34,508 nt of DNA. Source: Streptomyces hydrogenans (GTDB lineage Bacteria > Actinomycetota > Actinomycetes > Streptomycetales > Streptomycetaceae). The stretch lies in NCBI RefSeq assembly GCF_014656075.1, contig NZ_BNBS01000020.1, positions 52,294 to 86,801 of the forward strand, read 5' to 3'. A model generated the notes under the pieces. That model saw only the letters and a list, made by a program, of their open reading frames with translations, was not told where the DNA came from and searched no databases. Shown here one piece after another: positions 1 to 6,699 of the stretch. The position numbers and the translations under genes are program-made. Numbering within the stretch: the stretch's first letter is position 1; each line of letters starts with the position of its first letter.

Positions 1-64
1 GGTGCATAGGTGCATAGGTGCATAGGTGCATAGGTGCATAGGTGCATAGGTGCATGAGTGCATG
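1..64. repeat. 8-base tandem repeat at left end
   Basis: Six perfect copies of GGTGCATA fill positions 1-48 and two variants follow (GGTGCATG, AGTGCATG). The array runs into the window edge, so its true length is unknown. The unit is not a multiple of three and no reading frame uses it, so it is non-coding. A slippage-prone microsatellite or a binding-site array are both possible. Confidence 0.9.
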
Positions 65-277
65 GGTGTAGACATTGCATGGTGTAGCAACTACTACTAG
101 TAGTGCATGCATGGTGTGTGTATGCATGTGCATCTAGTAGTGCAGTACCAGTAGTGCATGCATGCTATCTATGGGTAGGGGTGCAGCCTACGTCATAGTG
201 GTAGGGGTGTTACTACCGCAGGGGTACGCAGGGGCCGCATATGAGGGAGCGCGCATAGGGGCCTCATATGAAGGGCC
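65..277. repeat. Non-coding repeat-rich segment
   Basis: No gene is seen here. The 15-mer AGTAGTGCATGCATG occurs at 99-113 and 150-164, with other TGCATG words between. An 18-base near-direct repeat of form GGGGCC(G/T)CATATGA(G/A)GG occurs at 231-248 and 258-275, just beyond the stop codon of the leftward HNH gene. The low GC content and short-word repetition differ sharply from the coding DNA that follows. Confidence 0.7.
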
Positions 278-556
278 CTACCATATGCGCGATTGGCGCG
301 GCGCTTCGTGGCGGAAGTTCGGATTGGCACCCTTGCGCGAGTTGCAGCCCCGGTGCGCCGGAGCAAGGTTGCCCGGTTCCTCCGCTAGGTGGGGTGCCAC
401 GGCGATCGGTACCCGGTGATCTAGCGTCCAGCCCATGCGGTCATTCACCGGCAGGGTGGTGTCTATCAGACGCCCGCAGATGTGACACACGGGCGGTAGC
501 TCTTTCCTCGCCCATGCCACTAGCCGTCGCCACCGCCGGCCATCACGTCCCTTCAT
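278..556 (-). CDS. HNH endonuclease (small, phage type)
   Basis: This 92-residue protein carries a clear HNH pattern: a CHIC zinc knuckle, then LDHRVPIA holding the first His, then NLAPAHRGCN with the Asn and the closing residues of the ββα-metal fold. Such proteins nick or cut DNA; in actinophages they often sit next to packaging genes, but none is visible here. I chose the ATG at 556 because GGAGGTGA lies 4 bases upstream, a near-perfect ribosome site; an ATG at 610 in frame is much less well placed. It is transcribed leftward, divergent from the operon at 962. Confidence 0.85.
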   Translation of the reverse strand: MKGRDGRRWRRLVAWARKELPPVCHICGRLIDTTLPVNDRMGWTLDHRVPIAVAPHLAEEPGNLAPAHRGCNSRKGANPNFRHEAPRQSRIW

Positions 557-961
557 AGGGTCACCTCCCATAGCAAGGTCACGCATCCATATGACCTTGT
601 AAAGTGCCATCCCGTATATATGGGTCGCATATATGACGCAGGTGATATGGGTGAAAGATCATGCCAATAAGGCCCGATATCACTTGTATATACGGGTAGG
701 CAATGGGACTATTGAGTCATAAGGCAATAGGGATAGCGGAAACGAAGATCGCACCCGATACGCGGATTCCACCTCTAGTTGCAAGATTCTTCTCAACTCC
801 ACAGTTGAAACCGTTCCCCACAGTCGCCGACTGTGAGGTGACTAAAAGACTGTGGGTAACGGGTTACCGACATAGCCAATGGCGCGCGTCATGCACGCGC
901 GTTGTTGAGATTGCCGGTAATGAATCACTCATCCCTATGGAGTCCCAAGGGGTTGGACGTC
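557..961. promoter_or_regulatory. Divergent control region with nested inverted repeats
   Basis: About 400 bases without a convincing gene separate the leftward HNH gene and the rightward operon. CCCGTATATA at 611-620 is perfectly inverted at 687-696, and inside it GTGATATGGG (642-651) mirrors CCCGATATCAC (673-683) imperfectly. Further right, CACAGT-CGCCG-ACTGTG forms a hairpin at 819-835 and GGTAAC-G-GGTTACC a near-palindrome near 855-867. The density of symmetric sites suggests operators and promoters for both directions. No clear -35/-10 pair could be assigned. Confidence 0.55.
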
Positions 962-1102
962 ATGACTGACGCCGAGTTTGAACAGGCCATGGCTGAGGCT
1001 CGCGAACATGTCCGCCGTACCTCATTCCCCGCGCCGCGCTCCGAAGAAGAGCGGGAGTACGCGCCCCACGGCCACGCCGAGTACGGCGAAGCCCGCCACT
1101 GA
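962..1102 (+). CDS. Small hypothetical protein, first gene of early operon
   Basis: A 46-residue charged, mostly acidic protein beginning MTDAEFEQAMAEAREHVRR, likely one amphipathic helix followed by a Glu/His-rich tail. I start it at the ATG at 962 rather than at an upstream in-frame ATG (902) because AAGGGGTTGG lies just upstream. It begins the rightward run of closely spaced genes ending at 6267. No family recognised. Confidence 0.6.
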   Translation: MTDAEFEQAMAEAREHVRRTSFPAPRSEEEREYAPHGHAEYGEARH

Positions 1103-1114
1103 AAGGACAAGATC

Positions 1115-1405
1115 ATGGCGCACAACGTCATCGCTGGCACTGTCACCCGTCGGGCCCGCAGTGAGCGGCGCACCCCGCATTGGCTGCGGGCCGTATACGC
1201 CGTAGTCGCCGGGTTCGTCGTCATCGTCGCACTCGCGCTGATCTTCACGCCGGCGAGCGGCACAGACACCCTTCCCGCTTGTGAGTGGGAGGACGGATCC
1301 GGCACTCCCGACGCCCCGTGTTTCTGGGATGCAGACACCCGTGGCAACCACACCGGCCGCGACGTCCTCCACTACAACGGCCAGACGTTCGTAGAGGCTA
1401 AGTGA
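1115..1405 (+). CDS. Single-pass membrane protein, unknown
   Basis: A 96-residue protein: a basic N-terminus with several Arg, one hydrophobic segment at about residues 25-45, then a polar domain with two Cys (PACEWEDG and APCFWDADT). The positive N-terminal side predicts an N-in topology with the small Cys-containing domain outside, where a disulfide could form. AAGGACAAG upstream serves as ribosome site. The stop overlaps the GTG of the next gene, so the two are coupled. Confidence 0.75.
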   Translation: MAHNVIAGTVTRRARSERRTPHWLRAVYAVVAGFVVIVALALIFTPASGTDTLPACEWEDGSGTPDAPCFWDADTRGNHTGRDVLHYNGQTFVEAK

Positions 1406-1506
1406 TCACCGTGCGACGCATTCAGGTCCACAAGTCCACCCGCAAGCCCCGCGAGCCGCAGGACATTGACACTCGCACTCCCAGCGGCAAGCGACTCCCG
1501 TACTGA
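1402..1506 (+). CDS. Tiny basic hypothetical protein
   Basis: A 34-residue, Lys/Arg-rich protein starting with GTG, which overlaps the upstream stop in a GTGA junction. That junction is its best support, since the length alone would not convince. It ends just before the well-spaced start at 1518. No family recognised. Confidence 0.5.
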   Translation: MITVRRIQVHKSTRKPREPQDIDTRTPSGKRLPY

Positions 1507-1517
1507 GGTGAGCAATC

Positions 1518-1727
1518 ATGACGTACCGTCCGATGATTGACGCCAACCTGACTGACGTCTCAGCGGAGTTTGCGGCGGTGTTCTACGAATCGCAGGCCGC
1601 GCGCCGTGACTACTCCGAGGCATTCAAGTCCGACCCGTTCGCATGCATCGTGTGGAGTCTGGCTTCCTACTTCGAATCCACTCAGCGCGTTGTGAACCGA
1701 ATCGCCAGGAAGGGTGAACGGCCGTGA
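1518..1727 (+). CDS. Small hypothetical protein
   Basis: A 69-residue, helix-favouring protein preceded by GAGGTGAGCAATC. Its stop overlaps the GTG start of the next gene as GTGA, typical of phage-type operons. No motif allows a function to be named. Confidence 0.7.
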   Translation: MTYRPMIDANLTDVSAEFAAVFYESQAARRDYSEAFKSDPFACIVWSLASYFESTQRVVNRIARKGERP

Positions 1728-1942
1728 CGACGATGATCGACAGGTGGCATGACGCGTATCACGCAGAAGCGCCCGACTACGTGAACTGCCCTTACTGCCA
1801 GGATGAGTTGGAACTCACCGCACCGGCTCTCCCTCTCCCAACTGTCACTGTCGACGCGGAAGTTGAGTGGGGTGAGTGGCAGGAAGCGACGTTCGATCCT
1901 GACACCCCGCCGATTGATCGGCTCGAAGATCTAGAGGTTTGA
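1724..1942 (+). CDS. Small acidic protein with CPYC motif
   Basis: A 72-residue acidic protein with one CxxC (NCPYCQDELEL) at about residue 24, too few Cys for a complete zinc finger unless it dimerises. The C-terminal half is Glu/Asp/Pro-rich. The GTG start is translationally coupled to the upstream gene. A hairpin follows its stop. Confidence 0.65.
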   Translation: MTTMIDRWHDAYHAEAPDYVNCPYCQDELELTAPALPLPTVTVDAEVEWGEWQEATFDPDTPPIDRLEDLEV

Positions 1943-1954
1943 GAGTAGCCATTG

Positions 1955-1977
1955 ACTCCCGTACTAGCGACGGGAGT
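1955..1977 (+). terminator. Intergenic hairpin
   Basis: ACTCCCGT and ACGGGAGT pair perfectly over 8 bases with a 7-base loop, 12 bases after a stop codon. There is no T run, so it may be a weak terminator, an attenuator or an mRNA-stabilising hairpin inside the operon. Confidence 0.5.
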
Positions 1978-2014
1978 TGGTGAGATCTCTCAAGCACCAA
2001 TCAAGGAACCAACC

Positions 2015-2107
2015 ATGGACATCATCGCTGGAATCGGCGCGCTGTTCGTTCTCATCGCAGTGTTCCGACGGGGGCCCCGTATCCGCGACATCTTCCGACG
2101 GAAGTGA
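2015..2107 (+). CDS. 30-residue single-pass membrane peptide
   Basis: It starts MDIIAGIGALFVLIAVF, a hydrophobic stretch covering residues 3-17, followed by a very basic tail rich in Arg. CAAGGAACCAACC precedes the ATG and the stop lies 6 bases before the next start. The compact hydrophobic-plus-basic design resembles other tiny membrane peptides in this window (14851 and 29152). Function unknown. Confidence 0.55.
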   Translation: MDIIAGIGALFVLIAVFRRGPRIRDIFRRK

Positions 2108-2113
2108 ACCACC

Positions 2114-2734
2114 ATGATTCCCGTCAACCCCAGTGACAGCACCCGCCGCCGCTACGTCCGCAACATAGTCAAGGTCTACCGACAGGCTACGGAAGATCAG
2201 GAAGCGCGCGGCAAGTCCTGGTATCGGACTGCACATCAGCTTGCCGACATGATGAGCGGCGGGAACGTGATCGCCGGCGCCGGGGTCATCGCGGCACTCT
2301 CGGCGAACAAAGCGTGGGACATGAACCGCCGGTTGGCTCACGACGCGTTCGCGGGCAGGGTCCACGGCCACACCGGTGACGCACTCGGGAAAGTCGTCAA
2401 GATCATGTCGGGTGTCGACCCTGCGGAAGTGCTGCCCATGGGCATCAAAACCGGGAACTTCTACCGCTGCATCCTTGACCCCGATGACGCAGAGGCCGTG
2501 TGCGTCGACAGGCACGCCCATGACATCGCGTACGGCTCCCCGCAGGGGAACCGCGACCGGGGTCTCTCATCCAAGGGGCGGTACGCGGCACTGTCACTCG
2601 CCTACCGCAATGCCGCCGCAATCCTCGGAGTGCTCCCCAGTCAGGTTCAGGCCGTGACGTGGGTGGTGTGGACGGAATCGCTGGCCGGTGTGAAGCGTCG
2701 GCCGACTCTCGAAAGGTACAGCCATGACCAGTAA
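2114..2734 (+). CDS. DUF7178-like actinophage protein, HhH-glycosylase-like pattern
   Basis: A 206-residue protein with the ordered elements WYRTAHQLAD, GVIAALSANKAWDMN, LPMGIKTGNFY and VCVDRHAHDIA. I recall this arrangement from a widespread actinophage family (DUF7178). The elements also recall the HhH-GPD DNA glycosylase/endonuclease III order: an LSxxxxW helix, a GxKTxxFY hairpin-like turn and a catalytic-loop-like VDxHxxD. The fold comparison is inference; no iron-sulfur cysteines are present. It overlaps the next gene by 11 bases. Confidence 0.7.
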   Translation: MIPVNPSDSTRRRYVRNIVKVYRQATEDQEARGKSWYRTAHQLADMMSGGNVIAGAGVIAALSANKAWDMNRRLAHDAFAGRVHGHTGDALGKVVKIMSGVDPAEVLPMGIKTGNFYRCILDPDDAEAVCVDRHAHDIAYGSPQGNRDRGLSSKGRYAALSLAYRNAAAILGVLPSQVQAVTWVVWTESLAGVKRRPTLERYSHDQ

Positions 2735-3005
2735 CACAGTGCTCTACGCCGCGCGTGTCTGCCATGACCCCGGAGACGAATTCGGATGGGTACAGGGGTG
2801 GCGGTCCGCTATTGCGGACTACCTGACTCACGAGTGGGGAGAGTCGGCCCCCGGATTCCGCCCGTCCCCGATGGGTCCACACGAGGAAGCTTACGAGTAT
2901 GAGGAACTGCGGGGAATCCTCGCAGAGCCTGAAGAGCTGCGCTACGCGCTCCGCATTCTCGACAGGTACCGCGAATGGCTCTGCGTTGCAGGAAGGGACT
3001 ACTGA
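2724..3005 (+). CDS. Hypothetical protein
   Basis: A 93-residue acidic protein starting inside the end of the upstream gene, with AAAGG (2713-2717) as likely ribosome site. Aromatic residues are spread throughout (Tyr, Trp), suggesting a small folded domain. No family recognised. It is followed by the next start 2 bases after its stop. Confidence 0.7.
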   Translation: MTSNTVLYAARVCHDPGDEFGWVQGWRSAIADYLTHEWGESAPGFRPSPMGPHEEAYEYEELRGILAEPEELRYALRILDRYREWLCVAGRDY

Positions 3006-3007
3006 TC

Positions 3008-3214
3008 ATGTCTGAACTGCCCAACGGTTACACAGTGGTTGAGTCGGCCGGGGCGCGCAGCAACGGAACTCAGCTGATCGCGCAGTTGGTCCGCGATAGC
3101 TCCGGCGCCTCATGGGCGGTCCGGGTTGTGTGGCCTACCGCCGACGACTGGGCGTTCTGCGCGAGCGAACGCGACGCGCGCGACTACTACTCAGACGTCC
3201 TGGAATGGGAGTGA
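3008..3214 (+). CDS. Small hypothetical protein
   Basis: A 68-residue protein beginning MSELPNGYTVVESAGARS, with alternating hydrophobic residues suggesting beta strands. The ATG at 3008, with GCAGGAAGG about 13 bases upstream, fits better than an in-frame ATG inside the preceding gene. Function unknown. Confidence 0.7.
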   Translation: MSELPNGYTVVESAGARSNGTQLIAQLVRDSSGASWAVRVVWPTADDWAFCASERDARDYYSDVLEWE

Positions 3215-3219
3215 AGACC

Positions 3220-3411
3220 ATGTCCTCTGCCCCCTGCGCGTGCCGAGACTGTTTCGACGCGTCAACGACTGATGACAACGGCTATCCAATGCTGTGCCTG
3301 CTGTGCGACGGAGCGGGATGCGTTGTCTTCACGTCGTATCCGCTCGCACCCTCGTACACATTCGACTGCCAGCGTTCTGACGCGTATGGCCAGGAAGTGA
3401 TTCGTGACTAA
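3220..3411 (+). CDS. Cys-rich zinc-ribbon-like small protein
   Basis: A 63-residue protein with APCACRDCFD near the start and CLLCDGAGC in the middle, enough Cys for one or two zinc sites, the second resembling a half DnaJ-type CxxCxGxG. GGGAG lies 8 bases before the ATG; a GTG at 3211 coupled to the upstream stop is an alternative. Its last codons fall in a 54-base element that recurs at 4690. Confidence 0.65.
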   Translation: MSSAPCACRDCFDASTTDDNGYPMLCLLCDGAGCVVFTSYPLAPSYTFDCQRSDAYGQEVIRD

Positions 3412-3456
3412 CGCGTGGGCCCCAACAGTGAGTTGGGGCCTAGGCGCAGCATCACG
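3403..3456 (+). repeat. 54-base hairpin element, copy 1
   Basis: This element covers the last codons and stop of the upstream gene and a stem GGCCCCAAC / GTTGGGGCC with a 5-base loop. It matches 4690-4743 at 48 of 54 positions. Four of the six differences form two compensated base pairs and the other two lie in the loop, so the hairpin itself appears conserved. No T run follows. Confidence 0.85.
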
Positions 3457-3484
3457 AACCAACCGAGCAAGGAAAGGTGACGTC

Positions 3485-4486
3485 ATGTCACGCGAAACTC
3501 TCGAATGGCTCTCCAACAACACCCTGATCGGGTTCACCGACAAGCGGGGGCACGCTTGGCACCATCGTGCCGGAGACGACAACACATACGCCGGTGCCAT
3601 TCCCGTCGAAGATGTCCATAAGCGGCTTTTCGACTGGGAGGCCGTCAAGGTGTCGGCAACGTACGAGTGGGGAGGGGAGAGGATCAAGGCGCAACGGTCC
3701 CCGTGGGTTCGTTCCGACACGGGCGCCGAACTGGGTGCTTTCAAGGATGGATACCAGGGTCACCAGTACGGGGTGTGGCTGCTGGACAACGTCGCCACCA
3801 TCCTGGATGACACCCTCCAAGTCGGTTCGGCCGGTCTGCTCCGGGGCGGCGCCGTTGCCTGGGTGTCCGTGGAGGTACCCGAGAATGTCGTCACCCCCGA
3901 GGGCGTGACGTTCCGCCCAAGTCTCATGGCACGTACGTCGTTTGACGGTTCGATCGCAACGACGTATGGACGGCACATCACAAACGTCGTGTGCGACAAC
4001 ACCATGGCCGTAGCGGCCGGAGAGCACGGCGGACAGATCTACAAGGTCAAGTCCACCCGCAACAGTCTCGACCGCATCCCCGAGGTTCGTGACGCACTCG
4101 GCATCGTCTACAGCATGGCGGACGACTTCCAAGCGGAGGTACGCCGGCTCACCGCCGTCAAGGTCGATGACGGCACGTGGGAGCGCATCGTGGCTGACAT
4201 GGTCCCCATGCCCGAGGGCCCGGCGACGACGAAGGGTGAAAAGGCGACCGCCACCCGCGCCACGGCGAAGCGCGACGTCATGATGCGACTGTGGCGCCAC
4301 GACGAACGCGTCGCCCCGTGGGCAGGCACCGCATTCGGTGCGTGGCAGGCGTTCAACACGTACGGCCAGCATGAGGGGCAGGTGCGTGGGGTGTCCCGGC
4401 AGGAACGCAACATGCTCAACACCGTGAACGGCACCATCGAATCGGAAGACGCTGCCACGGTTCGCCGCATCCTGGAGCGCGTGTGA
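3485..4486 (+). CDS. DUF932 / TIGR03299-like phage/plasmid protein
   Basis: A 333-residue protein whose opening (ETLEWLSNNTLIGFTDKRG, then HRAGDD and a VEDVHKRLFDW segment) and the later FRPSLMARTSFDGS ... ITNVVCDNTMAVA match the DUF932 / TIGR03299 'phage/plasmid-like' family as I recall it, at about the usual length. The biochemical role of the family is not established; members sit beside DNA-metabolism genes in actinophages and plasmids. The ATG at 3485 follows AAGGAAAGGTGACGTC. It ends in a TGATG junction with the next gene. Confidence 0.85.
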   Translation: MSRETLEWLSNNTLIGFTDKRGHAWHHRAGDDNTYAGAIPVEDVHKRLFDWEAVKVSATYEWGGERIKAQRSPWVRSDTGAELGAFKDGYQGHQYGVWLLDNVATILDDTLQVGSAGLLRGGAVAWVSVEVPENVVTPEGVTFRPSLMARTSFDGSIATTYGRHITNVVCDNTMAVAAGEHGGQIYKVKSTRNSLDRIPEVRDALGIVYSMADDFQAEVRRLTAVKVDDGTWERIVADMVPMPEGPATTKGEKATATRATAKRDVMMRLWRHDERVAPWAGTAFGAWQAFNTYGQHEGQVRGVSRQERNMLNTVNGTIESEDAATVRRILERV

Positions 4487-4698
4487 TGAGCGAGCAACTC
4501 ACCGCGTACACAGTCGTATTGGACTGGGACTCATCACGTGGCATGGCGGATGCGGTCGCGTTCCGGGTGTGGGCAACCGACCCGATGGACGCACGGGTAA
4601 AGGCAGATGAGGCCGCGTCCTCTGAGTACGGAGAGGACGCCGATTGCCTGTACGGCGTGATGATCTTTGAGGGTCACCCCGCCGCCTGCCGTGACTAA
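4486..4698 (+). CDS. Small hypothetical protein
   Basis: A 70-residue acidic protein whose ATG shares a base with the preceding TGA, so it is coupled to the DUF932-like gene. Its mixed alpha/beta pattern (TAYTVVLDWDS, then VKADEAAS) is reminiscent of small phage proteins with a DUF-type swapped fold, but nothing specific is recognised. Its final residues (CRD) and stop lie in the second copy of the hairpin element. Confidence 0.7.
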   Translation: MSEQLTAYTVVLDWDSSRGMADAVAFRVWATDPMDARVKADEAASSEYGEDADCLYGVMIFEGHPAACRD

Positions 4699-4743
4699 CG
4701 CGAGTGCCCCAACGCTGAGTTGGGGCATTGGCGCAGCATCACG
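4690..4743 (+). repeat. 54-base hairpin element, copy 2
   Basis: The counterpart of 3403-3456, in the same place relative to its flanking genes: it covers the end of one gene and the gap before the next. The stem here is TGCCCCAAC / GTTGGGGCA. The outer pair changed from G-C to T-A and another pair from T-A to A-T relative to copy 1. Confidence 0.85.
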
Positions 4744-4765
4744 GCCACTCTAAGGAGATATGACG

Positions 4766-4999
4766 ATGACTCAGAAGGAACCCCGAATCGACGTAGTGGT
4801 TGACCGCGACCCGGACGGCCCGAACAACGTCACGGTCTACGTCGCCGGCGAACTCTACTCGGGCGCGCACGTGCACCACATCGATCCCGGTGCGGGCGGC
4901 GCAGACGATGAGTGGTTCGCCACCGTCACGGCCCATGCCGATGACGTGCCCGTGAGGGTGCGTCAGTCAATCGACGAAACCGCAAGCGACTACCGATAG
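4766..4999 (+). CDS. Small acidic hypothetical protein
   Basis: A 77-residue protein with beta-strand-like alternation (IDVVVDRD, VTVYVAGELY) and a His/Asp-rich centre. GGAG at 4754-4757 is 8 bases before the ATG at 4766, so this start is better than the ATG at 4760. It sits between the second hairpin element and a Cys-containing gene. No family recognised. Confidence 0.7.
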   Translation: MTQKEPRIDVVVDRDPDGPNNVTVYVAGELYSGAHVHHIDPGAGGADDEWFATVTAHADDVPVRVRQSIDETASDYR

Positions 5000-5008
5000 G
5001 GGTATGTC

Positions 5009-5161
5009 ATGTCAACCGTCATGCGTGAGGCGGAACTTATCCGCATCGTCGCCGTATACGAGTGCGACGTATGCGGGCGAGAGTACGCGCTCAACGAAGG
5101 AGAGGACTACACGGGGATTCCCGAGCAAGGGTTCATGCACCGTTGCGACGAAGAGGAGTGA
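5009..5161 (+). CDS. Small putative zinc-binding protein
   Basis: A 50-residue protein with YECDVCGREY and a C-terminal HRCDEEE, a CxxC...HxC set that could hold one zinc ion. ATAGGGG precedes the ATG by about 7 bases. It ends 6 bases before the FtsK-like gene, so the two are probably cotranslated. Confidence 0.6.
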   Translation: MSTVMREAELIRIVAVYECDVCGREYALNEGEDYTGIPEQGFMHRCDEEE

Positions 5162-5167
5162 TCAACC

Positions 5168-6121
5168 ATGGGGTTCAACCTGATGGACGGTCCGTTTACG
5201 CCGTCCGGCAATCCGGCAAGTGCTGTGTTCCCCGAACGGCTCGACTATGACGACGCATGGCAGGCGATTTGGGAACTCCCCGAACCTGAGTACATGCTCG
5301 GCGTCAACGGCTCCGGGGAACCCGTCACGCTGGACGTGACGAAGGATTCGCCGCACATGATGATGTCTGCCATGAGCGGCGCCGGTAAATCGGTCGTCGC
5401 CCGCGCGATCGCATCACAGGCACTCGTCAAGGGTGCCACTGTCGCGTTCTGCGACATCAAGGTCATCAGCCACCTGTGGGCTAACGGCCTCCCCGGGGTC
5501 AACGCCTACGCCGAAGAGATCCATGACGTTGCCAACATCCTGGTCTCTGCGGGTGCCATCATCCGGCAGCGCAACAAGAAGATCAAGGCGTTCCCCGGCG
5601 ATCCGATGGACGCGCTGCACGACGAACCCCGCATCATCATCGTGGTGGAAGAGATCAATTCCACCATGGAAGAGCTGAGGGAGTACGAGAGGGGACTCCC
5701 CTCGACGGGGGTCTACAAGCCGACGCGAGCATTCGGCGACATCATGAACATGGGCCGCGCGGCCAAGGTTCACGTCGTCGCCGTCGGGCAGTACGTTGAC
5801 GCCACTGTCATCCCCAAGCGTTGGCGAGAGTCGTTCGGCGTCAAGGGACTGATCAAGCACTCAAAGGACACGTGGCAAATGCTGGCATGGCAGGCGGGTT
5901 ACCCGCAGCCCGCGCCGCAGCACCCCGGGCGAGGGTTCGTCGTCAACGGCGAACGGGCGGTCATGACGCAATTCCTGTACATGACAGAGGAGGAGTGCGC
6001 CATGGTGGTTCGCTCCCTCCGCCCGGAAGCCGAACGCGCCGGCGTCCGCGCCGCCGTCCGTGAGCTGCGGCGGTCGGCGGCGCAGCGACGTGAACTGCGA
6101 GCGCTTGAAGGGGGTCGGTGA
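5168..6121 (+). CDS. FtsK/SpoIIIE-like ATPase (minimal)
   Basis: A 317-residue P-loop ATPase. Walker A is SAMSGAGKSV at about 67-76; Walker B is RIIIVVEE at about 155-162; GRAAKVHVVAVGQ at about 196-208 matches the FtsK/TraB sensor region. No transmembrane segments and no C-terminal gamma (KOPS-reading) domain are present, so it is the motor core only. FtsK-like motors pump double-stranded DNA; in Streptomyces the TraB type moves plasmids between hyphae and phage versions are known without a proven role. Which applies here is open. It is the largest ATPase of the left operon, and the gene 2 bases downstream closes the unit. Confidence 0.85.
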   Translation: MGFNLMDGPFTPSGNPASAVFPERLDYDDAWQAIWELPEPEYMLGVNGSGEPVTLDVTKDSPHMMMSAMSGAGKSVVARAIASQALVKGATVAFCDIKVISHLWANGLPGVNAYAEEIHDVANILVSAGAIIRQRNKKIKAFPGDPMDALHDEPRIIIVVEEINSTMEELREYERGLPSTGVYKPTRAFGDIMNMGRAAKVHVVAVGQYVDATVIPKRWRESFGVKGLIKHSKDTWQMLAWQAGYPQPAPQHPGRGFVVNGERAVMTQFLYMTEEECAMVVRSLRPEAERAGVRAAVRELRRSAAQRRELRALEGGR

Positions 6122-6123
6122 TC

Positions 6124-6267
6124 ATGGGGGCGGAGGAGTATCCGTTGCCGTACCTCACCGGGGGCGAATCGTCCCCGGAGTGCCTTGACGCAGGGTTGAC
6201 CTGTTCGATCGATCCGCGAACGGGGGCATGCACAGAGTGCGGGAACCCCGAGGACACCGGAGTCTGA
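6124..6267 (+). CDS. Small Cys-containing hypothetical protein
   Basis: A 47-residue protein with four Cys (PECLDAGLTC and ACTECGN), a plausible single zinc site. Its ATG follows the FtsK-like stop by two bases and GAAGGGGG lies about 10 bases upstream. It is the last gene before a strong terminator, which supports it as the end of the operon. Confidence 0.6.
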   Translation: MGAEEYPLPYLTGGESSPECLDAGLTCSIDPRTGACTECGNPEDTGV

Positions 6268-6273
6268 ACATAC

Positions 6274-6313
6274 GAAAGCCCCGGCACCCATCACAAGGGT
6301 GACCGGGGCTTTC
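6274..6313 (+). terminator. Strong hairpin terminator 1
   Basis: GAAAGCCCCGG at 6274-6284 pairs with CCGGGGCTTTC at 6303-6313, extended inward by CACCC/GGGTG with a one-base bulge. The A and T flanks give usable T runs on both strands, so it can stop transcription from either side. It lies 6 bases after the final stop of the left operon. Confidence 0.85.
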
Positions 6314-6390
6314 TGCTGTCCGGGGCCGGTCAAGGCGCCCCGCCCCCGGGCGAGGGTCGGGGGCGCAGATGAGGCGGCGGGACCACGAGT

Positions 6391-6426
6391 GAAGCCCCGG
6401 CACCCTGGGGGATGTCCGGGGCTTTC
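6391..6426. terminator. Hairpin terminator 2, near-copy of the first
   Basis: GAAGCCCCGG at 6391-6400 pairs with CCGGGGCTTTC at 6416-6426. The arms are the same sequence as in the terminator at 6274, with only the middle changed, so one probably derives from the other by duplication. About 77 bases of GC-rich DNA without a gene separate them. Confidence 0.75.
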
Positions 6427-6506
6427 GTGTGTCCGGGGGTGCTCGGGGGTTCGTCGCCGGGCGAGCAAGCGTCGTCGTCCGGGGGAGCGTCGCCCGGGGC
6501 GGGAGC

Positions 6507-6693
6507 GATCATGCGCAGGGGTCGTGATCCATGGGAGGCACGTGATCATGTGCCGGCGTCATGATCAGCCGGCCTCGAAGGTGATCATGCATCGCATTCA
6601 TGATCAACTTATAGGCTGTTAATTTCAAGATCGTTTTCACAAGGATTCTTGATTCAAGATCAACTCGATCAAGATCAAAGTCGGAAATGGATC
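6507..6693. repeat. GATC / TGATCA site cluster, candidate origin or partition site
   Basis: Eleven GATC sites fall within 187 bases, where fewer than one is expected in random DNA. Four are the palindrome TGATCA (6543, 6562, 6582, 6601) and three lie in the word TCAAGATC (6625, 6654, 6669). The right half is AT-rich, unlike the surrounding DNA. Closely spaced iterated words in AT-rich non-coding DNA are typical of origins and centromere-like sites; assignment here is inference. Confidence 0.55.
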
Positions 6694-6699
6694 TTGAAG

